Positions 9,565-18,606 of a DNA stretch of 64,000 nt are shown here, one piece after another. Position numbers and translations under genes: made by a program. Under the pieces are notes generated by a model that was not told the origin of the DNA, did no database searches, and was given only the letters and a program-made list of their open reading frames with translations. How positions within the stretch are numbered: position 1 is the stretch's first letter; every line of letters starts with the position of its first letter. Origin of the DNA: Photobacterium aphoticum (GTDB taxonomy: Bacteria > Pseudomonadota > Gammaproteobacteria > Enterobacterales > Vibrionaceae); contig NZ_LDOV01000015.1 of NCBI RefSeq assembly GCF_001029435.1, positions 1 to 64,000 of the forward strand. Direction: 5' to 3'.

Positions 9565-10116
9565 CTATTTGGCTAAATGTTTAAGGGCCAGGAACAATGC
9601 CGTGATACTACGCGCTTCGGCAAAGTCGAGATGCGTCAGTAATTCTTCGGCCTGACTCAGTGGCCAGCGTACGATTTCTAGCGGCTCCGGCTCATCCCCT
9701 TCCAATTGTTCAGGATACAGATCCTGCGCCAGGAACAAGGTCATGCGGCTGGAGAAATACGACGGGGCTAACACCACTTCTTTCAAAGGTTGCAACTGAT
9801 GGGCACCAAAACCGATCTCTTCTTTCAGTTCACGGTTCGCCGCCTCATGAGCACTTTCACCCGCATCAATCAGTCCTTTCGGAAAGCCTAACTCGTAACG
9901 CTCGGTACCGGCTGCGTATTCACGGATCAGCAGAATATCGCCATCCGCCGTGACAGGCACTACCAGCACCGCATGTCGCCCCGATGGCTTCATACGTTCA
10001 TAGGTGCGCTCAACGCCGTTGGAAAAGCGCAGATCGAGTGACTCAATTTTGAATAACTGAGATTGGGCAACCACTTCGGTGGCAAGAATTTGAGGTTTTT
10101 TATGATCGGCAGCCAT
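9565..10116 (-). CDS. nudE: ADP compounds hydrolase NudE (Nudix)
   Basis: NudE hydrolyses ADP-ribose, Ap3A and related ADP-containing compounds. The 183-residue product contains a complete Nudix box, GLIDAGESAHEAANRELKEE (about residues 80-99) followed by IGFG, and the substrate-proximal APSYFSSRM motif shared with E. coli NudE. ATG 10116 has AGGA about seven bases upstream; the longer reading frame from 10167 adds 17 residues with no family support. It precedes cysQ in a two-gene operon. In E. coli nudE also lies near hslR-hslO-pckA. Confidence 0.95.
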   Translation of the reverse strand: MAADHKKPQILATEVVAQSQLFKIESLDLRFSNGVERTYERMKPSGRHAVLVVPVTADGDILLIREYAAGTERYELGFPKGLIDAGESAHEAANRELKEEIGFGAHQLQPLKEVVLAPSYFSSRMTLFLAQDLYPEQLEGDEPEPLEIVRWPLSQAEELLTHLDFAEARSITALFLALKHLAK

Positions 10117-10225
10117 GTTATGTCCTGTTTGAAAGCCTGTTACGACATCAAACCGTAACCCTGACACTGTCTTTCATTTAATTGCAAGCGGGGAACGAAA
10201 TAAAGCACTTTCTGAGGAAAACGTT

Positions 10226-10248
10226 AACCCGGCAAGGGCTGCCGGGTT
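10226..10248 (-). terminator. Probable terminator of the gsp operon
   Basis: Perfect 9-bp stem AACCCGGCA/TGCCGGGTT with a five-base loop, 20 bp after the gspN stop. The T-run on the minus strand is broken (AACGTTTTCC), so termination may be partial. Confidence 0.6.
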
Positions 10249-10267
10249 AGAGGAAGGGCCTGTTGCG

Positions 10268-11032
10268 TTAGAAACGGCCGCTGTAAGTAATGCGGTATTG
10301 CCCTTTGGGATCCGGGCTGCCGAGCCATTTCAGCTGCTGGCCCAATTGCGGCGGAAACTCTGCGCCCGGCTTAAACCAACCGGCCAACGCGTAGTTGTTA
10401 CCTTGCGCCAATGAGACATTCCATTGGCTCATCACCTGTGGCGAGTCTTGCTTCATGTCCGCCAGCACTTTGCCATTGTCACACGACAAATCGGCAATGA
10501 CCGGCCCCGGATTCAAGCCGCCCAGTGGTGAAGACACCTCGGCACCACTCCATGCCAGTGTACCTTCCAACGTCTCACAGTATGGCGCAGCAAACTGGTA
10601 ATCACGCAATGTCAGCTCTAAGTTGCCCGCCACGGTCACCGGCACACCAGAAGGCGCAAACTGCATCATCTCTGTCGCAGGTACAGACACCAACAGGTTT
10701 TCCGCAAACGGCCCGGCACTGCGATAGCCGACCACGCCACGGCCGGTCAGCCCCATGTCGCTCCCCTGACCAAAACGCACGTCCAGCTTCACGCTGCCCA
10801 TCAGCAATGGCAGTACACGCATGTCCCACTGCACACGGCCCAAGTTTTTCCCCTGCCAGCGTACCTGTGCGGCCTGACCCTGCCACAGGGTGCCATCAAT
10901 GCCACTGATCTGCAGGCTAGCCAGTTTGGGCACCTGCTGCCACGCCCAGCTTGCCGGTACGTGAGCCACTACACTGCTGGTTAATGCGACTCCGAACGAG
11001 ACGCCCAATAACACTTTATACTTCACGATCAC
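10268..11032 (-). CDS. gspN: Type II secretion system protein N
   Basis: The last gene of the secretion operon. The 254-residue product has one N-terminal membrane anchor (about residues 7-24) followed by a periplasmic region with the family pattern LQISGIDGTLWQGQA and the C-terminal YRITYSGRF. GspN is found in a subset of systems (Vibrio, Klebsiella) and is often dispensable. The start overlaps the gspM stop by four bases, which suggests translational coupling. Confidence 0.9.
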   Translation of the reverse strand: MIVKYKVLLGVSFGVALTSSVVAHVPASWAWQQVPKLASLQISGIDGTLWQGQAAQVRWQGKNLGRVQWDMRVLPLLMGSVKLDVRFGQGSDMGLTGRGVVGYRSAGPFAENLLVSVPATEMMQFAPSGVPVTVAGNLELTLRDYQFAAPYCETLEGTLAWSGAEVSSPLGGLNPGPVIADLSCDNGKVLADMKQDSPQVMSQWNVSLAQGNNYALAGWFKPGAEFPPQLGQQLKWLGSPDPKGQYRITYSGRF

Positions 11033-11505
11033 CCCCGCCCTAACTGCAAGCGGTTCACTTCCACCATGCCAGCCTGATCCATTTTGGATACATCCAGGAA
11101 CTGGGCATCAATCCCGTGCTCATCGCGCAAATACGCTAACCAGCTGATCAGCGTATTGAATGGCAAGGGCTTCACCCACACCTGAACCGCTTCACTGCGA
11201 GGCTGCATACGGATCAGCTCGATGCGAAAACGGCCAGTGGTTTCGTTGATCACCTGATTGAGGCCCTTGTTGCTGACGGCACCGGTTGAACCGGATGTGC
11301 CGCGCAAGGCGACGATCTCATCGGCTTTCTTGGTCACCCAGGTCAGCAACTGACGTTCAGACTGCAAACGGTTTTCGGTATTTTGCGCCGATGCCGCCAA
11401 CGGCTGCCAGATCCCCCAATACAGGACAGCCAGCACTAACGCACCACCGCCGCCCAGTACCAGACGTTGCTCACGGGCACTTAACCCTTTCCACCAGGCG
11501 TTCAT
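11029..11505 (-). CDS. gspM: Type II secretion system protein M
   Basis: GspM is an inner-membrane platform protein that binds GspL. The 158-residue product has the amphipathic start WWKGLSAREQRLV, one membrane helix (about residues 17-35) and a periplasmic ferredoxin-like domain. It overlaps gspL and gspN by four bases each, matching the fixed L-M-N order of the family. Confidence 0.92.
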   Translation of the reverse strand: MNAWWKGLSAREQRLVLGGGGALVLAVLYWGIWQPLAASAQNTENRLQSERQLLTWVTKKADEIVALRGTSGSTGAVSNKGLNQVINETTGRFRIELIRMQPRSEAVQVWVKPLPFNTLISWLAYLRDEHGIDAQFLDVSKMDQAGMVEVNRLQLGRG

Positions 11506-12842
11506 GACTTTCTCCTCAAGACTACGGCACCGGTCACTTGATTGCCTTCACGGTTTAACTGCCCTTGCTCGACGGTAAAGTTTTCAGCCAGCAGGGTACG
11601 TAGCTGTTCAAAATGCTGGAACTCACCGGCCACCCCTTGGAAGCGGATTTCGCCACGGTTCTGATCGTATTTGAAGTTCTGCATCGACATCTGTGGCACT
11701 TTCGCCAGTGCCGGCTGCAACTGTACCAACCATGGCAACAGGCCACTGTCTTCACTGCTGCCACCCAGACGGCTCAGCTCACTGTTCATCTGACGTTTCA
11801 GGTAACTCTGTGAAGGAACGCGTTTAAACTGTGGGAGTACCTGACGGAAAATACGCTCACTTTCCGCTTTGTAGGCCAACGCCTGTTTGTCCATCGCCTG
11901 CATCGACACAAAGTGCTGACCGGCCAGCACGGCCACCAGCATCCCGGCGGCAATCGCCACTTTACGCCATGGTTTAAGGTGCTTACGCCATGCGGGCTGC
12001 TGCTTATACACGCCCGACAGCATGTTCACCTTGCTGGCCAAGGCGCCTTGTGCCAACAACTGCATCACCAATTCCGGCGCTTCCGCCTGCCAGCGACCCG
12101 GCATATTTTCCGGTGCCGGGGTGTAGTGATGGATCACGATATCTTGCGCCGTTAACGGCGTGTCATCGACAGGCGAAGATTTTTCCAACGAGACCACTTC
12201 AGAGGCATCGGCAGATGTGTCGCTGTCCTCTGTCGCGTCATGGTCAGCGTCACTGTCGGCATCGTCTTCATCCACGGCTGGCACAATCGGTGCCTGCTGT
12301 GCTGAGAGCCAGGCCGCTAACCAGGTTGTTTCTGCTGCGATCCCTTGTACCGCAGACTGACGGATCAACCACTGGCCTTCAATTTCTGCCGCTGAATAGC
12401 TGTGATCAAAATGCGGCAGACACAAACAGTCCGGCAGCATCGCTTTGATCTCAATGCCCGCCTCACGCAATGCAGCCAGCCACTCTTCCATCTTACGGTG
12501 TTCAATCACCGCCACTTGGGCCAAATCGCCGTTTTTCTCCAGCAGGTGCACATGCAGATTATCCACATCCTGCGCCAGCTCTTCTTCCAGAAGAAAAGGC
12601 AGTACGCTGGCCAACTGACGGCTACTTCCCGCAGGAATCGATACCTGAGTCATCAGCACATCACTGGCTGGGATCAAGGCATACACCGTTCGCTGAGCGG
12701 CATAGTCCGCGATCTCATCAAGGAGGCTGATATTGTCCAGCTGACCCGATGCGATCACTTCGTTTTGTTGTGGCGACCAGACAAGCCATTGCACCGGCTG
12801 TTCAGCACGGCTACTCAGCCTGATTGTCAGAAATTCGCTCAC
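11502..12842 (-). CDS. gspL: Type II secretion system protein L with Asp-rich cytoplasmic insert
   Basis: GspL links the cytoplasmic ATPase GspE to the inner-membrane platform. The 446-residue product has an actin-like cytoplasmic domain, a single membrane helix (VAIAAGMLVAVLAGQHF, about residue 300) and a periplasmic domain. It is about 40 residues longer than my recollection of V. cholerae EpsL. Much of the excess is an acidic run around residues 190-225 (for example DEDDADSDADHDATEDSD) just before the membrane-proximal part. The start is GTG 12842, with GGAGG five bases upstream and a product start SEFLTIRLSS as in EpsL. The first codons overlap the end of gspK by 32 bp. Confidence 0.93.
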   Translation of the reverse strand: MSEFLTIRLSSRAEQPVQWLVWSPQQNEVIASGQLDNISLLDEIADYAAQRTVYALIPASDVLMTQVSIPAGSSRQLASVLPFLLEEELAQDVDNLHVHLLEKNGDLAQVAVIEHRKMEEWLAALREAGIEIKAMLPDCLCLPHFDHSYSAAEIEGQWLIRQSAVQGIAAETTWLAAWLSAQQAPIVPAVDEDDADSDADHDATEDSDTSADASEVVSLEKSSPVDDTPLTAQDIVIHHYTPAPENMPGRWQAEAPELVMQLLAQGALASKVNMLSGVYKQQPAWRKHLKPWRKVAIAAGMLVAVLAGQHFVSMQAMDKQALAYKAESERIFRQVLPQFKRVPSQSYLKRQMNSELSRLGGSSEDSGLLPWLVQLQPALAKVPQMSMQNFKYDQNRGEIRFQGVAGEFQHFEQLRTLLAENFTVEQGQLNREGNQVTGAVVLRRKS

Positions 12843-13830
12843 TGATTCCTCCATAACGGCGACGTACTACTGTCACCTTGTCTTCACTATCTCGCTTGAG
12901 CAAGGCTACAAGCCGCACTCGGGATCTATCGACCACAATCTCAGTATCTAATTGAAAGTAATCACTGGTAACCGACAGAAAATCTTTTGCCTGCTTTTTG
13001 ACTTCCGCATCCAAGCTGGCCAACTGCGGCTCAGCGAGAAAATCATCCACGGCTCCCCACCCATCATAAGGGCGCTCTTGCAGTAAGGCTTGAGCATCCG
13101 ACAATGACAAACGCGGTGCAAACAGTCCGACCAAAATCGCGGCCTGACTCTCATATAAGGTGTTCACGTTCACCGCCAGCGTGGTGGTCGGGATCGCACA
13201 CAGCAGCGGCTTCACTTTGTCAAAAATCTCCGCCGAGACGCCATTCACCGCACGCAACTCACTGATGTCTGCCATCCAGTCACGCGGTGGCAAATACGGC
13301 GGACGAAAACCTTCATAGGTGCTGTCACCGGCGCCGAACGAGGAGTTCACCGCTTCCGCCGGATCGACATATTCCCATATCGATTCCGCCACCACTTCGG
13401 CGTCGTAACTTTCTACGCCCACTTCTTCCATCATCGTCTGCAGCGCTTTCACCAAGTACGGCTGGCTGCTGCGATCGGTCAGCGGCGCAAGACCGGATAA
13501 CGCATTAACATTGAAACAAGCCTGACGGTCATACATGTTGCCGGTGGCACTGCCGCCATCGAGCGGATAACGCTGATCCCGCGTGGCCCACGCCTGGCTC
13601 AGGTTCACGGTGTCACTGTCTTCAATGCCTTGCTCTAAGGCCACCTTGCCGAGGGCTTCCATCCCCTGTGCAAACCAATAGGCTTGCTGGTTTTGGATCT
13701 GGCTCTCGACCCGGTAAAAATTCATGTGTAAGCGGTCACTCATCTGTACCGCTAACGTGGTCATCATGGCCAGCAACAGCAACACCACGATCAGGGCGAC
13801 CCCTTTTTGTTTGTGTGGTCTGCGTATCAT
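12811..13830 (-). CDS. gspK: Type II secretion minor pseudopilin K
   Basis: GspK caps the pseudopilus tip with GspI and GspJ. The 339-residue protein has a prepilin signal (HKQKG, then VALIVVLLLLAMMTTLAVQM) cleaved after Gly by the prepilin peptidase. It lacks Glu at +5, the usual exception for GspK. The large periplasmic region fits the alpha-domain of the family. The start overlaps the gspJ stop by four bases. Confidence 0.94.
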   Translation of the reverse strand: MIRRPHKQKGVALIVVLLLLAMMTTLAVQMSDRLHMNFYRVESQIQNQQAYWFAQGMEALGKVALEQGIEDSDTVNLSQAWATRDQRYPLDGGSATGNMYDRQACFNVNALSGLAPLTDRSSQPYLVKALQTMMEEVGVESYDAEVVAESIWEYVDPAEAVNSSFGAGDSTYEGFRPPYLPPRDWMADISELRAVNGVSAEIFDKVKPLLCAIPTTTLAVNVNTLYESQAAILVGLFAPRLSLSDAQALLQERPYDGWGAVDDFLAEPQLASLDAEVKKQAKDFLSVTSDYFQLDTEIVVDRSRVRLVALLKRDSEDKVTVVRRRYGGISERISDNQAE

Positions 13831-14474
13831 TCTTCTTTCTCCGCCGTCAGTACGGAGGTCGGCAGCATATACACCCGCTCAATCTCGCCGTAATCTTCCA
13901 ACGTCAGCTGCACCATCACCCCTTGTGGCAGCGTGGCGGCTTTGTCCCAGCGATCCGACCATTTCTTATCGCTGTAAAAACGAAACGCCAGCTTTTCCAC
14001 CCCGGTCAGAATAGGACGCACTAACGCATCGGTGCCGACCACGGTATCCGGGTAACGGAACCACACACGCTCCAGTGTGTCGTCGACCACGCGGTAGCCT
14101 ACCTTCAACACTTCCCCGCGCGGGAACATCTCTTGCGGGTTTTGCCACCCTAAGCGGGTAAACAAGATGCCGTCACTGGAGGAGTCCAACAGGTATTCAC
14201 TGCTTTGCAGCAACTTGTCACTGGCGGTTTCGCCTAAGTTACGGGTTTTGCGCGCCACGATTTGACGGAAGTCGTTATCCATCATCACCATCGCGCGCTG
14301 AATTTCCTGTAAACGCGCATTGTGCTCAAGCGACTGAGCATTACTGCGCTGTACCCCATTGAGCACCTGGTAGGCTGACAGACTGAGCATCGAGAACACC
14401 GCAATCGCCACCAGCACTTCCAGCAGGGTAAAACCGGCAGCGCGTCGGCTTACGTTTAACTTAGTTTTCAACAT
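13827..14474 (-). CDS. gspJ: Type II secretion minor pseudopilin J
   Basis: The 215-residue minor pseudopilin has a class III signal (RRAAG, then FTLLEVLVAIAVFSML) with Glu at +5. It forms the tip complex with GspI and GspK. Its start overlaps the end of gspI by 14 bp. Confidence 0.94.
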   Translation of the reverse strand: MLKTKLNVSRRAAGFTLLEVLVAIAVFSMLSLSAYQVLNGVQRSNAQSLEHNARLQEIQRAMVMMDNDFRQIVARKTRNLGETASDKLLQSSEYLLDSSSDGILFTRLGWQNPQEMFPRGEVLKVGYRVVDDTLERVWFRYPDTVVGTDALVRPILTGVEKLAFRFYSDKKWSDRWDKAATLPQGVMVQLTLEDYGEIERVYMLPTSVLTAEKEE

Positions 14475-14838
14475 AGGTTCTTAGCGTCACAACGGAGTTT
14501 TTACGGGCTTCATCGGTGGTCACGGTGACATCCAGCGCCCGCAAAAAACCATCGGCGGTTTTGGTGGTTTTAATGGTCCAGTACCATTCTCGGCCAGCCA
14601 GTTCCGACTTCCCTTTCTTGGCGGACGTCGGGATTTCACCGGACAAACGCACTTTGGCTAATTCGTTATCGGCCACCATGGCAGCAAAGGTCTTTTCTTC
14701 TAAATAACTGAGGGTATTGAGGTGCTGGCTCACGGCCTTCATCACACTCAATGCCGCCGTGGCAAACACGGCCAGTGCCACCAGCACTTCCAGCAGGGTC
14801 ATCCCTCGTTGTCGATGATGCTTGAAATTCACGGCCAT
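14461..14838 (-). CDS. gspI: Type II secretion minor pseudopilin I
   Basis: The 125-residue protein has the prepilin signal HRQRG then MTLLEVLVALAVFATAAL, with Glu at +5, and ends in a short beta region containing REWYWTIK. It is the nucleating member of the tip complex. It overlaps gspH by 10 bp and gspJ by 14 bp. Confidence 0.94.
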   Translation of the reverse strand: MAVNFKHHRQRGMTLLEVLVALAVFATAALSVMKAVSQHLNTLSYLEEKTFAAMVADNELAKVRLSGEIPTSAKKGKSELAGREWYWTIKTTKTADGFLRALDVTVTTDEARKNSVVTLRTYVEN

Positions 14839-15425
14839 TCCTCTTCTTTCTCACGGAGACTCTCTATCGATTCTCCCGGTGGTAACAGATACAGCTGTCC
14901 GAGTTCATCGGCCTGTACCCGCCAGAATTGATTTTCCCCTTCGACTTCAAACTCCAGGGTAAACGGGGTGTATTCCCCACTGGCCATCACCACCACCTGA
15001 GGCGGCTTAATTTTGTCTTTGTCAGTTTGCTCAGCAAACAAGTCTTCATCAAACAAGGAGCCCGGTTTGAATAACCGATCGTTGTCCTGCCATGAATAAC
15101 TGCCGATCTCGACGTTCAAACGAATGTCCTCGGGCATCTCTACCCGGGTAAAGAATCGAGACGCTTGCATCGGCTCCCAGTCTTGACTGGTTAGCTGAAG
15201 AAACTGGTAATGATCACGCTCTACACGAATGCCGTAATCCCTGCCATTTAGCAGGGACTCCTCGCCCAGTAACTGGACGAGGTGACGAAAACGTGCAGCT
15301 TCTTCCTTGACCGCATCCTCCTTGCTTTCAGGCATGGAGATGATCACCGCCACGGCACTGCTAGCCAGCAGCACCAATACCAACAATATTTCGATCAGGG
15401 TAAAACCTGCTGCACGTTTCTGCAT
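14829..15425 (-). CDS. gspH: Type II secretion minor pseudopilin H
   Basis: The 198-residue protein has the prepilin signal KRAAG then FTLIEILLVLVLLASSAV with Glu at +5. GspH is thought to join the tip complex to the GspG shaft. Only two bases separate it from gspG. Confidence 0.93.
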   Translation of the reverse strand: MQKRAAGFTLIEILLVLVLLASSAVAVIISMPESKEDAVKEEAARFRHLVQLLGEESLLNGRDYGIRVERDHYQFLQLTSQDWEPMQASRFFTRVEMPEDIRLNVEIGSYSWQDNDRLFKPGSLFDEDLFAEQTDKDKIKPPQVVVMASGEYTPFTLEFEVEGENQFWRVQADELGQLYLLPPGESIESLREKEEEWP

Positions 15426-15427
15426 GC

Positions 15428-15862
15428 TTAGAAGTCCAGCATGTTCCAGTTACCGATGTCAGTGTTCACACCTTCACCGCCTTCCTGACCATCTGCACCT
15501 AGGCTGAACACATCTACCGGGCCGTTTTCACCAGGCATGATGTAGCCGTACTCGTTACCCCAAGGATCTTTTGGCAGACGCTTGATGTAACCGCCGTCAC
15601 GGTAGTTACGTGGTTCTGGGCTGGCTGATGGCTTGCTCACTAGCGCGTCCAGACCTTGGTCTGTTGATGGGTACACGCTGTTATCCAGTTTGTACATATC
15701 CAGTGCATTTTCCAGTGCGCCGATATCGGTCACTACTTTCTGCTGGTCTGCTTTTTCTTTGTTACCCAATAGGTTTGGCACGACCAGACTGGCCAGTACG
15801 CCAAGGATAACGATCACGACCATAACTTCTAACAGCGTAAAGCCGCGTTGTTTGCGTTGCAT
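15428..15862 (-). CDS. gspG: Type II secretion major pseudopilin G
   Basis: GspG builds the pseudopilus shaft. The 144-residue precursor has the signal RKQRG then FTLLEVMVVIVILGVLASLV, the Ca-site region (YPSTDQGLDALVSKP, and later the C-terminal loop with FSLGADGQEGGEG). ATG 15862 is selected because GGAGG lies eight bases upstream, giving a six-residue basic leader as is usual; the frame is open a further five codons. Confidence 0.97.
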   Translation of the reverse strand: MQRKQRGFTLLEVMVVIVILGVLASLVVPNLLGNKEKADQQKVVTDIGALENALDMYKLDNSVYPSTDQGLDALVSKPSASPEPRNYRDGGYIKRLPKDPWGNEYGYIMPGENGPVDVFSLGADGQEGGEGVNTDIGNWNMLDF

Positions 15863-15881
15863 TGAGAAAACCTCCAAAAGA

Positions 15882-17102
15882 TTACATTCCGACCATGTTG
15901 TTCAAAGCAATGATCGGCATAAGGGTAGCAATAACAATAAACATCACGATGCCGGCCATCGCGACAATCAATAAAGGCTCAAACACCCCGAGCGCCATGT
16001 TCACCAAGGACTCAAAATCACGATCCTGGTTATCCGCCGCACGGGTCAGCATCTGTTCGAGTTCACCACTGCGCTCACCACTGGCGATCATGTGCAGCAT
16101 CATCGGTGGGAACAGTTTGGTTTGCTCAAGCGACACTCGCAGGCTTGCCCCTTCGCGTACCTTATCGGCGGCTTCGCGAATTTGTTTATTGACCCAGGTG
16201 TTGGTCATCACATCAGACGCGACCTGCATGCCTTCCAGCAGCGGGATCGCACTCGAGGTACAAATCGACAGGGTACGGGCAAAACGGGACGTGCTCAGGC
16301 CACGGGCTACCTTGCCGATCACCGGCAACTGCAGCACCCGTCGGTCCCACGCCAAACGGAAGTTGGGCTTTTTCAGGGCAAACTTGATCCCCGCCACCAG
16401 CGCGATAATGCCGATCAGGACAAATAAGCCCCAGTTCAGCACAAAGTCACTGGCCGCCAGCAACACTTCAGTGATCCCCGGCAGCTGCTGGCCCATCTGG
16501 ACGAACTGATCGACAATCTTCGGTACCACGGTCGCCAGCAAGAAGGCCACCACGGAAATCGCAATGATGGTCAGCATGGTCGGGTAAATCATCGCCTGCT
16601 GCAGTTTGCTGCGCATTTGCTGGCGGTTTTCCGCATAATCGGCCAGACGGTTCAGTACCGTATCGAGGTGACCGGATTTTTCCCCGGCCGCCACCATGGC
16701 ACGAAACAGCTGATCAAAAATATGCGGGTATTCCGCCATACTGTCTGACAGGGTGTAACCTTCCACCACGCGCGAACGCACCGCCAGCATCATGTTTTTC
16801 AGGCGCGGCTTTTCACTTTGCTCCGCCACCGCTTTCAAACACTCTTCCAGCGGCATGGACGCTTGCACCAAGGTCGCCAGCTGACGGGTGATCAGCGACA
16901 ATTCACTGGTGCTGATCCCCCGGCGCAGTTGAAAACCACCGGCCGCTTTTTTCTTTTCACGCTCACGGGTCTGGGTCACATCAACCGGGATCAGCCCCTG
17001 CTCACGCAATTGCTGTCGCACCTGACGGGCGGTATCGCCTTCCAGCACCCCTTTTTTCTGACGCCCTTTGGCATCGAGCGCCTTATATTCAAACGCCGCC
17101 AT
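15882..17102 (-). CDS. gspF: Type II secretion inner-membrane platform protein F
   Basis: GspF is the polytopic core of the assembly platform and is homologous to PilC. The 406-residue protein has two GspF domains, each with a cytoplasmic helical bundle, and three main hydrophobic segments (about residues 170-192, 223-240 and 370-395). The N-terminal AFEYKALDAKGRQKKGVLEGD is the family start (quoted from its first Ala; split: AFEYKALDAKG, RQKKGVLEGD). One base separates it from gspE. Confidence 0.96.
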   Translation of the reverse strand: MAAFEYKALDAKGRQKKGVLEGDTARQVRQQLREQGLIPVDVTQTREREKKKAAGGFQLRRGISTSELSLITRQLATLVQASMPLEECLKAVAEQSEKPRLKNMMLAVRSRVVEGYTLSDSMAEYPHIFDQLFRAMVAAGEKSGHLDTVLNRLADYAENRQQMRSKLQQAMIYPTMLTIIAISVVAFLLATVVPKIVDQFVQMGQQLPGITEVLLAASDFVLNWGLFVLIGIIALVAGIKFALKKPNFRLAWDRRVLQLPVIGKVARGLSTSRFARTLSICTSSAIPLLEGMQVASDVMTNTWVNKQIREAADKVREGASLRVSLEQTKLFPPMMLHMIASGERSGELEQMLTRAADNQDRDFESLVNMALGVFEPLLIVAMAGIVMFIVIATLMPIIALNNMVGM

Positions 17103-17103
17103 C

Positions 17104-18606
17104 TTAGCCCTCTTTGGTCACCCGCATCACTTCCTCTAGGGTCGTAATACCGGCTTTTACCTTCGATAAACCGTCGTCTCGAATACTTGGTGTGTGCGCG
17201 CGAATGGCTTTTTCAATCGCCGTTTCACCCGCTTCCGAGTGGATCAATTCCTGTACCTGCTCATCCACGATCAGCAATTCGTGAATACCGGTACGGCCTC
17301 GATAGCCTTTCTGGTTACACGCTTCACACCCTTTAGCATGGTAGAGGGTCAGGGATTCGTCTGCTGCCAAACCAAACAATTGCTTCTGCGCGGCATCGGC
17401 TTCATACGGTTCACGGCAACTCTTACACAGGGTACGCACCAGACGCTGAGCCAATACGCCCAACAAGGACGAGGAAATCAGGAACGGTTCAATGCCCATA
17501 TCGCGGATACGGGTCACCGCACCAATTGCGGTATTGGTGTGCAAGGTCGACAACACCAAGTGACCGGTCAACGATGCTTGTACTGCAATCGCTGCCGTTT
17601 CCTGGTCTCGGGTTTCACCGATCATCACCACATCCGGGTCCTGACGCAAAATGGCACGCAGGGCACGGGCAAAGGTCATGTCGACTTTGGTATTCACCTG
17701 GGTCTGGCCGATACCGTCGATATCAAATTCGATCGGATCTTCCACCGTCAGGATATTACGCTCGGAACCGTTCAGCTCCTGCAAACCCGCATACAAGGTC
17801 GTCGACTTACCCGAACCGGTTGGGCCGGTCACCAGAATAATGCCGTGCGGACGCTCAATGATGCGACGGAAGTTGGCGTGGATTGCCGGGGTCATCCCCA
17901 GACTGTGCAAGTCCAGACGGGTGGCGTTTTTGTCTAACAGACGCAATACCACACGCTCACCGTGTGACGATGGCATGGTCGACACACGCACGTCGACAGC
18001 ACGACCACCGATACGCAATGAGATACGGCCGTCCTGTGGAATACGCTTCTCGGCGATATCCAGACGAGCCATGACCTTGATACGTGACACCAGCAGCGGC
18101 GCCAGTTTACGGCTTGGCTGCAGCACTTCACGCAGAACGCCGTCGACACGAAAACGGATCGACAGCTTCTTCTCAAAGGTTTCGATGTGAATATCCGACG
18201 CGGCCTCTTTGATGGCTTCGGCCAACATGGCGTTGATCAGTTTGATGATCGGCGCGTCGTCTTCGGACTCCAGCAAATCTTCCGTTTCCGGCAGATCTTC
18301 CGCCAGAGCAAAGAAATCATCATTGTCTGAGCCCAAGTCTTCCATCAGTTGGCGCGCTTCCGAGGAGTCACGCTGATACGCTTCGGTTAACTTGAGTTCA
18401 AACGCGTCGTTGTCCAGCTCACTCGGGGCAAAAGGCCGCCCCGAGACACGACGGATCTCGGTCAGCACGCTCGCGCTCAGCTGACCGGTGTAGAACAGGG
18501 TCACATCCTGTTCCGTCATTTCCAGCACCACGCGGTGACGCTTGGCAAACGAAAACGGTAACCGGAAGCGCGGCTGGGCCTCTGGCTGCAAACGCGCATC
18601 TTCCAT
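17104..18606 (-). CDS. gspE: Type II secretion ATPase E
   Basis: GspE powers pseudopilus assembly from the cytoplasm. The 500-residue protein has N-terminal domains that bind GspL, a Walker [11 protein letters not shown] (about residue 262), an Asp box, a Walker B region with [12 protein letters not shown], a His box ([12 protein letters not shown]), and a four-Cys zinc site (CKSCREPY and CEACNQKGY). Length equals V. cholerae EpsE (503). Its start codon overlaps the gspD stop by one base. Confidence 0.97.
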   Translation of the reverse strand: MEDARLQPEAQPRFRLPFSFAKRHRVVLEMTEQDVTLFYTGQLSASVLTEIRRVSGRPFAPSELDNDAFELKLTEAYQRDSSEARQLMEDLGSDNDDFFALAEDLPETEDLLESEDDAPIIKLINAMLAEAIKEAASDIHIETFEKKLSIRFRVDGVLREVLQPSRKLAPLLVSRIKVMARLDIAEKRIPQDGRISLRIGGRAVDVRVSTMPSSHGERVVLRLLDKNATRLDLHSLGMTPAIHANFRRIIERPHGIILVTGPTGSGKSTTLYAGLQELNGSERNILTVEDPIEFDIDGIGQTQVNTKVDMTFARALRAILRQDPDVVMIGETRDQETAAIAVQASLTGHLVLSTLHTNTAIGAVTRIRDMGIEPFLISSSLLGVLAQRLVRTLCKSCREPYEADAAQKQLFGLAADESLTLYHAKGCEACNQKGYRGRTGIHELLIVDEQVQELIHSEAGETAIEKAIRAHTPSIRDDGLSKVKAGITTLEEVMRVTKEG

